NCBI GenBank assembly: GCA_002428885.1
Contig: DIYE01000285.1
Coordinates: 1-18,299, forward strand
DNA from: Alphaproteobacteria bacterium UBA6062
GTDB taxonomy: Bacteria > Pseudomonadota > Alphaproteobacteria > Sneathiellales > Sneathiellaceae
Reading direction: 5' to 3'
DNA: 18,299 nt
Under the pieces are notes generated by a model. That model did not search any database. It was not told the origin of the DNA and was given only the letters and a program-made list of their open reading frames with translations. Of the stretch, positions 1 to 6,656 are shown in pieces; within the stretch, counting starts at the first letter, position 1; each line of letters begins with the position of its first letter. The position numbers and the translations under genes were made by a program.

Positions 1-45
1 GTTGAACTGGCCAAGCAGAAGATGAGAGAGAGGCAGGCAGCCTGA
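1..45 (+). CDS. C-terminal end of an upstream gene, product unidentified (partial)
   Basis: The first 14 codons read VELAKQKMRERQAA and end at a TGA at 43-45, only 12 bases before the next start. This is a charged, probably helical C-terminus and is too short to identify a family. It is inferred to be the previous gene of the same operon because of the spacing. A corrinoid (B12-binding) protein or an MttB-like methyltransferase would fit, since the following genes serve a corrinoid methyl-transfer system, but nothing in these residues proves it. Confidence 0.55.
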   Translation, partial: VELAKQKMRERQAA

Positions 46-57
46 CTGCCGGATTGG

Positions 58-669
58 ATGATGAGTAATGTGTCTTCCACATTGCTGATTGCCTGTGGTG
101 CCCTGGCGGTGGAGGCGGATGTCGTTCTGAAGCAGGGCGGGTTGGATCATGTAAAGCTGACCTGCCTGCCAGCCAAACTTCATAACACGCCGCAGAAAAT
201 ACCGGAGTTGCTGCGGGCCAAAATCCGGGAGCATCGGGGCGCGTTCGAAACCATTCTGGTTCTTTATGGAGATTGCGGAACCGCCGGCGGCATTGATGCC
301 GTTCTGGAGGAGGAAGGGGCAAGCCGAATTGCCGGAGCCCATTGCTACGAATTTTACGCCGGAAGCCGGGAGTTTGAAATCCTGTCGGACGAAGAGCCGG
401 GTAGCTTTTATCTCACGGATTTTCTGGTCCGGCATTTTGACCGGCTGGTCTGGGAAGGCTTGGGATTGGATCGCCATCCGGATCTGCTGCCGCTTTATTT
501 CGGGAATTATCGGCGGCTGGTTTATCTGGCCCAGTCTCCAACGGATGATCTTCGATACCAGGCCGGAGAAGCCGCGAAGAGGTTGGGGCTGGATTTTGAA
601 GAACGGGATACGGGGCTGACCGGAATTACCAATTTTCTGTCACGTTCTGTTGAGCTGGGAGTGAGTTAA
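58..669 (+). CDS. DUF1638 family protein of a corrinoid methyl-transfer operon
   Basis: A 203-residue protein recognised as DUF1638, a family without an established function that is known near methylamine and betaine methyltransferase genes in methanogens and bacteria. Visible motifs are LIACGALA (9-16), CLPAKLHNTPQKIP (36-49), LYGDCGT (69-75), HCYEFYAG (95-102) and EPGSFYLTDFLVR (113-125). Cys13, Cys36, Cys73 and Cys96, with His42 and His95, all lie in or beside these motifs, which suggests a metal or cofactor site (inference). There is no signal peptide or membrane segment, so it is probably cytoplasmic. Two adjacent ATGs at 58 and 61 could start it, and no strong ribosome binding site decides between them. 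Its stop overlaps the next start as TAATG. A role in assembling or protecting the corrinoid protein is a guess from context. Confidence 0.8.
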   Translation: MMSNVSSTLLIACGALAVEADVVLKQGGLDHVKLTCLPAKLHNTPQKIPELLRAKIREHRGAFETILVLYGDCGTAGGIDAVLEEEGASRIAGAHCYEFYAGSREFEILSDEEPGSFYLTDFLVRHFDRLVWEGLGLDRHPDLLPLYFGNYRRLVYLAQSPTDDLRYQAGEAAKRLGLDFEERDTGLTGITNFLSRSVELGVS

Positions 670-968
670 TGCAGGTAACCCTTATTCTCTGGCGGGATAT
701 ACCGTCTCAGATCGCGGTAGGGCGCGGACGAAAGCAAGCAAAAGTGATGCTAGATCAGCGCTTTCAGGAGGCCATCGACCGGGCCGCCATGCGGTCGAAA
801 GCTCATGACAGCGATGCCTATCTGGAAGGCTGGCGTAAGGAGCCGGTGGGGGAATATGCTGGTGAATTACAGGTCATAGCCGATGCCAAGGCAGCGGAAA
901 TCGAGGCTCGCATCAATGACGAAGAACTTGAAAAACTGGTGATCGCCAACGGCTGGAGGGACGGGTAA
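669..968 (+). CDS. small 'virulence factor' family protein (Virulence_fact type)
   Basis: A 99-residue soluble protein without cysteines. It starts with a beta-like segment MQVTLILWRDIPSQI, then a basic GRGRKQAK patch, then two helical stretches. The pattern matches the short Pfam 'virulence factor' family often found in proteobacterial corrinoid/THF clusters. That family name reflects a historical annotation and says nothing of its job here. The start overlaps the preceding stop by one base (TAATG) and is preceded by GGGAG at 658-662. The gene ends in the same TAATG arrangement with the next gene. Fixed placement between the DUF1638 and MetV-like genes suggests a helper role in methyl transfer (inference). 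Confidence 0.72.
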   Translation: MQVTLILWRDIPSQIAVGRGRKQAKVMLDQRFQEAIDRAAMRSKAHDSDAYLEGWRKEPVGEYAGELQVIADAKAAEIEARINDEELEKLVIANGWRDG

Positions 969-1486
969 TGTCGAAAGCCGCCTACCAGCCTGCCAGCACC
1001 AGCCCTGTCGTTCGCTCCCGCGCTTTCTATACTATTCGCCTGTGGTCTGTCCGCCATGCCCGTTTTCTGGAGCGCATCTACAAGGCGCTGGCTATAGTCT
1101 TCCTGAAACTGCACCCTGTCTGGAAGAGGGTCGGATATCAGCGGGCGGAAAAGCCGGTGATGATCGCCGAAAAGATCGTGAAGGGTTTTCTGTTCGACTG
1201 CCGGATGTGCGGACAATGTGCGCTGAGTGATACTGGAATGTCCTGTCCTATGAACTGCCCGAAAAGCCTGCGCAACGGGCCCTGCGGCGGTGTCCGTCCC
1301 AACGGTAATTGTGAGGTGGAACCGGATATGCCCTGCGTCTGGGTACAGGCCTGGACCGGTAGCCGGATGATGGTTGGCGGTGATGCCATTCAGAAAGTCC
1401 AGCCACCTGTCGATCATTCCCTGAAGGAGACATCCTCCTGGCTCCGGGTCACATCGGAGGCCGCCGAACAGAAGGAGGCGTCATGA
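968..1486 (+). CDS. MetV-like methylenetetrahydrofolate reductase C-terminal domain protein
   Basis: A 172-residue protein of the MTHFR C-terminal-domain family, related to MetV, the partner of MetF in acetogens. After a basic N-terminal part (1-70) comes a dense cysteine region with Cys78, 81, 84, 93, 97, 106, 115 and 123, including CRMCGQC, CPMNCP and NGPCGG. Eight cysteines could hold two iron-sulfur clusters, or zinc plus a cluster. In acetogenic MetVF this subunit passes electrons to or from the flavin of MetF. Residues 36-52 are fairly hydrophobic but do not form a clear membrane helix. GGAGGG at 955-960 is the ribosome binding site. The gene overlaps metF by ATGA, so a 1:1 complex with its product is very likely. 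The electron partner is not encoded in the window. Confidence 0.82.
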   Translation: MSKAAYQPASTSPVVRSRAFYTIRLWSVRHARFLERIYKALAIVFLKLHPVWKRVGYQRAEKPVMIAEKIVKGFLFDCRMCGQCALSDTGMSCPMNCPKSLRNGPCGGVRPNGNCEVEPDMPCVWVQAWTGSRMMVGGDAIQKVQPPVDHSLKETSSWLRVTSEAAEQKEAS

Positions 1487-2571
1487 GCCCTTATCTTGCT
1501 TTCGAGGAACATGAGGCGCCTCTGCCGCCACTGCCCGGTCATACCTCCCGCGGGAGGCTGGAGAGGGTGCTCAGGGCCGGGGAGTTTGCCATCACGGCGG
1601 AACTTAATCCGCCGGACAGTGCCGATCCCAATGAGGTTTTTGACCGGGGCGCGGTTTTTGATGGCTGGGTCGACGGCATTAATGCGACCGACGGATCCGG
1701 CGCCAACTGCCATATGTCATCCGTCGGGATCTGCGCTTTGCTGACCCGGGTCGGCTATTCGCCGATTATGCAGATTTCCTGCCGCGATCATAACCGGATC
1801 GCCATCCAGGGAAATGTCCTGGGGGCCGCCGCCATGGGGGTGAATAATATTCTTTGCCTGACCGGCGACGGCGTACAGGCCGGGGATCAGCCGGGCGCCA
1901 AGCCGGTCTTTGATCTCGATTGCATGTCGCTTCTTCGAACCATCCGGCAGATGCGGGATGATGGTCTGTTTTTGTCCGGCCGTAAGATTACCTCTCCGCC
2001 CCAGGTGTTTCTGGGGGCGGCCATCAATCCTTTTGCACCGCCCTACGATTTCCGCCCCTTAAGGCTTGCCAAGAAAATTGAGGCCGGGGCGCAGTTTGTC
2101 CAATCCCAATACTGTTTCGATATCCCGATGCTGGAGCGGTATATGGATAGCGTTCGGGATATGGGGCTGGATGAAAAGTGTTTTATCCTGATCGGTGTGG
2201 GGCCGCTTGCCTCTGCCCGGGCCGCCCGCTGGATCAGAAGCAATGTTCCCGGTATCCATATTCCCGATGCAATTATCGAGCGTCTGGAAAGGGCGGATGA
2301 TCAGAAGCTGGAAGGCAAGAAGATCTGCATTGAAATGCTGCAGCAGGTTCATGATATGAAAGGCGTTTCCGGTGCTCACGTCATGGCGTATCGCCAGGAG
2401 GAACTGGTCGCGGAAATCGTTCACGAATCCGGTGTTTTGAAAGATCGTAAACCCTGGACCCGGGAAGCCGCTCCCGGTTTTGAAGCCGTCGTTGAAGCGA
2501 CCGATAATACCCGGGAACATCTGGGCGAGGAGATTGATCCGTCTGAAGCCGTTGCTGCCGTTTCTGATTAA
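1483..2571 (+). CDS. metF: methylenetetrahydrofolate reductase, MetF-like
   Basis: A 362-residue flavin-dependent TIM-barrel enzyme interconverting 5,10-methylene-THF and 5-methyl-THF. Family landmarks are ITAELNPP (37-44, carrying the conserved acid near the N-terminus), the SCRDHNR segment (99-105), LCLTGD (124-129), GAQFVQSQYCFD (202-213, equivalent to the folate/flavin-binding QFFFD stretch of E. coli MetF) and a final GAHVMAY (297-303). It is longer than E. coli MetF (about 296 residues) by an N-terminal extension of about 35 residues and an acidic tail of about 50. The ATG at 1483 overlaps the MetV-like stop and is preceded by a strong AAGGAGG at 1472-1478. Beside a methyl-THF:corrinoid methyltransferase it probably works in the oxidative direction, turning methyl-THF from demethylation into methylene-THF (inference). 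It could also be a second biosynthetic MetF. Confidence 0.87.
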   Translation: MSPYLAFEEHEAPLPPLPGHTSRGRLERVLRAGEFAITAELNPPDSADPNEVFDRGAVFDGWVDGINATDGSGANCHMSSVGICALLTRVGYSPIMQISCRDHNRIAIQGNVLGAAAMGVNNILCLTGDGVQAGDQPGAKPVFDLDCMSLLRTIRQMRDDGLFLSGRKITSPPQVFLGAAINPFAPPYDFRPLRLAKKIEAGAQFVQSQYCFDIPMLERYMDSVRDMGLDEKCFILIGVGPLASARAARWIRSNVPGIHIPDAIIERLERADDQKLEGKKICIEMLQQVHDMKGVSGAHVMAYRQEELVAEIVHESGVLKDRKPWTREAAPGFEAVVEATDNTREHLGEEIDPSEAVAAVSD

Positions 2572-2672
2572 TGGCATGTCGGATTGAAGCTAGTCACGAT
2601 AACAAATCAGACAAATAGTGGGAGCAGGGGACAGGACCCCGTTTCAACACTGTCGCATGAAGGACCACGCTA

Positions 2673-3584
2673 ATGACAGAGACTGTTCTTTCTTCCGCCA
2701 CGAAAGAGGTTGTTATCGGTTTTGACCGACCCTTTGTAATTATCGGGGAACGGATTAACCCGACCGGGCGTAAGCTTTTGTCGGCGGAGATGAAAGAAGG
2801 GGATTATAGTCGGGTGGAATCCGATACTCTGGCGCAGGTCGCGGCAGGGGCTCATATGCTGGATGTAAATGCTGGTATTCCCCTCGCAGATGAACCGCGC
2901 ATTCTGGCGGAAGTTGTTCAATTGGTCCAGTCGCTTACCGATGTTCCTTTATCGATTGATTCATCCATCGTCGCGGCGCTGGAATCCGGCCTGAATGTCT
3001 ATCAGGGGAAGGCTTTGGTGAATTCCGTTACCGGTGAAGAGGATAGGCTTGAAGCCGTCCTTCCGCTGGTTAAGAAACACGGTGCGGCCGTTGTCGCCAT
3101 TTCCAATGACGAAAGCGGTATTTCCGAAGATCCGGATGTGCGCTTTGATGTGGCGAAGAAGATTGTCGAACGGGCCCAGGATTATGGCATCTCGCCTGCC
3201 GATGTGGTGGTGGACCCACTGGTGATGCCGGTCGGTGCGATCAATGACGCGGGCCGTCAGGTTCTTAAACTGATCCGCCGTCTTCGGGAGGAGCTGAAGG
3301 TCAATACGACTTGCGGTGCCTCCAATTTCAGTTTCGGGCTGCCGAACCGGCATGGCCTTAACGCCTCCTTTCTGTCCATGGCCATCGGGGCCGGTATGAC
3401 ATCGGCGATCACCAACCCGCTCCATGAGCCGGAAATGGCTGCCGTGATGGGCGCCAATGCGGTGATGGGGGCGGACCCGAACTGCGGTGAGTGGATCAAG
3501 AAATATCGGGAACCGGCGGCGGAAGGTGCTGCCGAAGGCGCGGGTGGTCGCCGGGGAGGAAGGAGACGCCGCCGGAATGCCTGA
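2673..3584 (+). CDS. methyltetrahydrofolate:corrinoid methyltransferase (pterin-binding domain)
   Basis: A 303-residue TIM-barrel protein of the pterin-binding family (AcsE/MtvA/MtgA type) that moves a methyl group between a corrinoid protein and THF. Motifs seen are IGERINPTGRK (24-34), MLDVNAG (62-68), LSIDSS (93-98), NSVTGEEDR (117-125), VVDPLVMPVG (179-188) and GASNFSFGLPNR (215-226). Asn218 corresponds to the catalytic Asn199 of Moorella MeTr, as far as can be aligned by eye. Length is normal for the family except for a Gly/Arg-rich tail (about 281-303) ending in five arginines, which is not part of the barrel. AAGGA at 2660-2664 sets the ATG at 2673, after a 101-base gap. The gene overlaps the next by 8 bases. 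The likely direction here is methyl-corrinoid to methyl-THF. Confidence 0.88.
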   Translation: MTETVLSSATKEVVIGFDRPFVIIGERINPTGRKLLSAEMKEGDYSRVESDTLAQVAAGAHMLDVNAGIPLADEPRILAEVVQLVQSLTDVPLSIDSSIVAALESGLNVYQGKALVNSVTGEEDRLEAVLPLVKKHGAAVVAISNDESGISEDPDVRFDVAKKIVERAQDYGISPADVVVDPLVMPVGAINDAGRQVLKLIRRLREELKVNTTCGASNFSFGLPNRHGLNASFLSMAIGAGMTSAITNPLHEPEMAAVMGANAVMGADPNCGEWIKKYREPAAEGAAEGAGGRRGGRRRRRNA

Positions 3585-5601
3585 TCATCTGGTTGTTTTT
3601 ACGCCATCGGGTAAAAGAGGCCGTTTCCCGGATGGCATATCCCTGTTGCAGGTAGCCCGGACCCTCGGCGTTGATATTGACAGCGTCTGCGGCGGGCGCG
3701 GGATCTGCGGGCGCTGCCAGGTGGAGCCTTCTTTTGGCGAGTTCGCCAAATTTGCCACAAAAAGTGATCCAGCGTCCCTCAGTGATCTGGCTGAGGGCGA
3801 ACGTAAGTTTGATGAAAGGCGAGGCCTTCAGCAAGGTCGACGCCTGAGTTGCCATATGACCCTGCAGGGGGATGTGGTGATTGATGTCCCGGCATCCAGC
3901 CAGGTGCATAAACAGATTATCGTCAAATCCGCCGAAGACCGGAAAATCGAAATCGATCCGGCAATCCGCCTGCATTATGTCACGGTACAGGAACCGGACA
4001 TGCATAATCCCACGGGCGATTTCGAGCGTCTCGCCATGGCGCTGGAGCAGCAATGGGGATTATCGGACCTGGAATGTGATCTGCGCATCCTGCAGCGTTT
4101 GCAGAAGGAACTGAGGGACGGGAACTGGTCCGTTACCGTGGCCGTCCATCGAGAACACCGCATCACCGCCATTTGGCCGGGTTTTCATAGCGAGGCTTAC
4201 GGCATTGCCGTGGATGTGGGATCAACAACCATCGCCCTGCATTTATGTGATCTTTCCACGGGGGCTGTCGTGGCTTCCTCCGGCATGATGAACCCGCAGA
4301 TCCGCTTTGGAGAGGATCTGATGAGCCGGGTTTCCTATGTCATGATGAATCCCGGCGGGGAGGTGACGCTTACCGAAGCCGTGCGGGCCGGGATCAATGA
4401 GCTTATCGAAACGGTTTGCAAGGACGCGGATATCGATCCCATGGATATCCTCAACGCTGTTTTTGTCGGTAATCCGATCATGCATCACTTGCTGCTCGGT
4501 ATCGACCCGACAGAACTCGGCGGCGCGCCTTTCGCATTGGCCAGCAATACCGGACTGACCCTTTGGGCCACGGAAATTGACCTGAAAAGCAATCCTGATG
4601 GTCGGGTTTATTTCCTGCCCTGTATTGCCGGGCATGTGGGGGCGGATACAACGGCGGTGATCCTGTCCGAAGCCCCACATCGTCAGGAGAAGATAACCCT
4701 TATTGTGGATGTGGGAACCAACGCCGAGCTTGTGCTTGGGAATAACGAAAGACTGTTGGCGGCTTCATCGCCGACGGGTCCGGCTTTTGAGGGCGCACAG
4801 ATCGCCTGCGGTCAACGGGCGGCAGCCGGGGCTATTGAACGTGTCCGGATTGACCGGCAAACGAAACAGGCACGCTACAAGGTCATTGGCAGTGATCTAT
4901 GGTCTGATGAAGACGGATTTGAGGACGCCATTAAAGAGTTTGGTGTTACCGGTACATGTGGTTCCGGCATTATTGAAGCCTTGGCTGAAATGTATCTGGC
5001 GGGCATTTTGTCTACGGATGGGGTGATTGACGGAAGCCTGGCTGGTGAGACGCCTTATGTCATCCCTGTTGACCGGACCTTTGCCTATGTGATGCGAGAG
5101 GATGAAACGAATCCCATTCGTGTCTATCAGACCGATGTTAGAGCCATTCAATTGGCCAAAGCGGCACTGCATGCCGGGGCGCGCTTGTTGATGGACCGGT
5201 TCGGTGTCCATACTGTAGATCAGGTTTTGCTGACTGGAGCCTTTGGAAGCCATATTGATACAAAATATGCCATGATTCTGGGGATGATTCCGGATTGTCC
5301 GCTTGATGAGGTGAAAGCCGTGGGCAATGCGGCCGGGATCGGGGCCCGGATTGCCCTATTGAACAAAGGTGCGCGGGAAGAAGCCGAGGAGGTTATCCGT
5401 CGGGTTGAGAAAGTTGAAACGGCTGTTGAGCCGGATTTCCAGCAGTATTTTGTCGACGCAATGGCCTTGCCCCATAAAACGGATCGTTACCCGCACTTAT
5501 CCCGCACTATCTCGCTGCCCGAACCCAAAAAGTCGGTTCTCTCACAGGAAGAGGCAGGCGGACGTCCCCGTCGCCGCAGACGCCGCTTATCCGGTGGTTA
5601 G
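3577..5601 (+). CDS. RACo-type corrinoid activation protein: 2Fe-2S ferredoxin plus ASKHA (DUF4445) domain
   Basis: A 674-residue ATP-dependent reductive activator of corrinoid proteins. An N-terminal plant-type 2Fe-2S domain carries Cys38, Cys44 and Cys47 (CGGRGICGRC) and Cys92 (RRLSCHM). A linker domain follows, then the RACo C-terminal ASKHA ATPase with GIAVDVGSTTIAL (about 209-221), IVDVGTNAELVLG, GTCGSGIIEALAEMYLAGIL and LLTGAFGSHID. In RACo, ATP hydrolysis drives reduction of inactive Co(II) corrinoid to Co(I). Archaeal RamA instead carries C-terminal 4Fe-4S motifs. The frame stays open upstream to 3487, but the ferredoxin fold starts at MPDHLVVF, so the ATG at 3577 was chosen; AGGAAGGAG at 3557-3565 precedes it and lies inside the coding tail of the previous gene. 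The protein ends in a six-arginine tail. Its stop overlaps the stop of the convergent regulator gene by 4 bases. Confidence 0.88.
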   Translation: MPDHLVVFTPSGKRGRFPDGISLLQVARTLGVDIDSVCGGRGICGRCQVEPSFGEFAKFATKSDPASLSDLAEGERKFDERRGLQQGRRLSCHMTLQGDVVIDVPASSQVHKQIIVKSAEDRKIEIDPAIRLHYVTVQEPDMHNPTGDFERLAMALEQQWGLSDLECDLRILQRLQKELRDGNWSVTVAVHREHRITAIWPGFHSEAYGIAVDVGSTTIALHLCDLSTGAVVASSGMMNPQIRFGEDLMSRVSYVMMNPGGEVTLTEAVRAGINELIETVCKDADIDPMDILNAVFVGNPIMHHLLLGIDPTELGGAPFALASNTGLTLWATEIDLKSNPDGRVYFLPCIAGHVGADTTAVILSEAPHRQEKITLIVDVGTNAELVLGNNERLLAASSPTGPAFEGAQIACGQRAAAGAIERVRIDRQTKQARYKVIGSDLWSDEDGFEDAIKEFGVTGTCGSGIIEALAEMYLAGILSTDGVIDGSLAGETPYVIPVDRTFAYVMREDETNPIRVYQTDVRAIQLAKAALHAGARLLMDRFGVHTVDQVLLTGAFGSHIDTKYAMILGMIPDCPLDEVKAVGNAAGIGARIALLNKGAREEAEEVIRRVEKVETAVEPDFQQYFVDAMALPHKTDRYPHLSRTISLPEPKKSVLSQEEAGGRPRRRRRRLSGG

Positions 5602-6599
5602 CGTGTAACACGCCGTTCTTCGCTGGGCGTATGGCCGAAATGTTCTCGGTGGCATTTAGAGAAATGCGAGGCCGAGACAAAGCCGCAGGCCAGGGCAACC
5701 TCGATAATCGGCAGGCTGGTCTGGGTGAGCAGGTAACGGGCACGGTCCAGCCGGAGGCCCAGATAGTAACGAGTGGGGGAACGACCGAGATATTTCTGGA
5801 ACAGCCTTTCCAGTTGTCGGGTTGAAAGTCCCACATTGGCGGCCAGATTGCTGCAGCTGAGCGGCTCTTCCAGATTTTCCTCCATGCAGGAGATTGCAGC
5901 CAGCAGTTTCGGATGAGATATACCAAGCCGTGCCCGGAGTTCCATTCGCTGCCGTTCGTGGCCATCTCTTATCCGGTGATGGATAAGCTGCTCGGCGACG
6001 GCCAGGGCCACTTCATGACTGGTATGGGTGGAGATCAGGCTCAGCATCATATCCAGGGAGGCTGTGCCGCCTGCACAGGTGAAACGGTTCCGGTCGATTT
6101 CGAACAGCTCGGTCGTGATATCGAGTTCCGGGAACTCCTCCCGCAAACCGGACGTATTCTCCCAGTGAATAGTTCCGCGATGATCCTTCATCATGCCGGC
6201 TTTCGCCAGGATATAAGTGGCTGTGCAGATCGCACCGATGGCGGTTCCGCGGGATGCCGCTTTGCGAAGGGTTGCAATAATCGGAGGCGTACTATGGGAT
6301 TGAATATTCAGGCCGCCGCAGACAAAGAGCGTATGCAGCGCCGGGATGTCTGACAGTTTCCCGGCAACAGGAAAGGCAAGGCCAGCACTGCTGGTAACCG
6401 GCTCCCCGTCTTCCGAAAAGCAGTACCATTCATAGATCAGGCGTCCTGCCACCCGATTGGCAAGGCGCAACGGCTCGATAGCCGAGATAAAGGCGAGGGA
6501 CGAGAATTCAGGGACGAGGCAAAAGCCGATACGATATTCGGCCTCTTTGCCACTTTCGTGAAGTCCGCTTCCTGTCCCGGTTACTTCCAGCTCAGTCAT
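5598..6599 (-). CDS. GlxA family transcriptional regulator (DJ-1/PfpI domain plus AraC HTH), GbdR/SouR-like
   Basis: A 333-residue regulator. Residues about 22-190 form a class-I glutamine-amidotransferase-like (DJ-1/PfpI) sensor domain with FSSLAFISAIEPLRLANRV (32-50), FVCGGLNIQ (92-100), the elbow AICTATY with Cys125 (123-129), and TCAGGTASLDMMLSLI (174-189). Residues about 235-325 form the AraC-type double HTH, with LAANVGLSTRQLERLF and ACGFVSASHFSKCHREHFG. Pseudomonas GbdR (glycine betaine/dimethylglycine), SouR (sarcosine) and CdhR (carnitine) share this architecture. With soxBDAG and the corrinoid module on either side, a methylated-amine ligand and activation of these operons are likely (inference). 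It lies 57 bases downstream of fhs on the same strand, so read-through is likely. No good ribosome binding site is seen close to the ATG at 6597-6599. Confidence 0.87.
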   Translation of the reverse strand: MTELEVTGTGSGLHESGKEAEYRIGFCLVPEFSSLAFISAIEPLRLANRVAGRLIYEWYCFSEDGEPVTSSAGLAFPVAGKLSDIPALHTLFVCGGLNIQSHSTPPIIATLRKAASRGTAIGAICTATYILAKAGMMKDHRGTIHWENTSGLREEFPELDITTELFEIDRNRFTCAGGTASLDMMLSLISTHTSHEVALAVAEQLIHHRIRDGHERQRMELRARLGISHPKLLAAISCMEENLEEPLSCSNLAANVGLSTRQLERLFQKYLGRSPTRYYLGLRLDRARYLLTQTSLPIIEVALACGFVSASHFSKCHREHFGHTPSEERRVTR

Positions 6600-6656
6600 A
6601 CAAAAACGCTACTTCAACTCCCCAAAACCGGCAACATTTTTTGTTATCAAGAAGCA

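Noticed and set aside
818..1417. 199-codon open frame on the minus strand opposite the 'virulence factor' and MetV-like genes
   Set aside because: It is antisense to two well-supported, translationally coupled genes, has no recognisable domain, and has low-complexity serine runs typical of a shadow frame.
3487..3576. N-terminal extension of the corrinoid activator frame upstream of 3577
   Set aside because: It overlaps the end of the methyltransferase gene and encodes no part of the ferredoxin fold. The ATG at 3577 has a ribosome binding site and the usual N-terminus.
3767..3790. TGATCC sequences inside coding regions as further sigma-E promoters
   Set aside because: They lie within genes and lack a TARA-like -10 at 18 bases, so they are chance matches.
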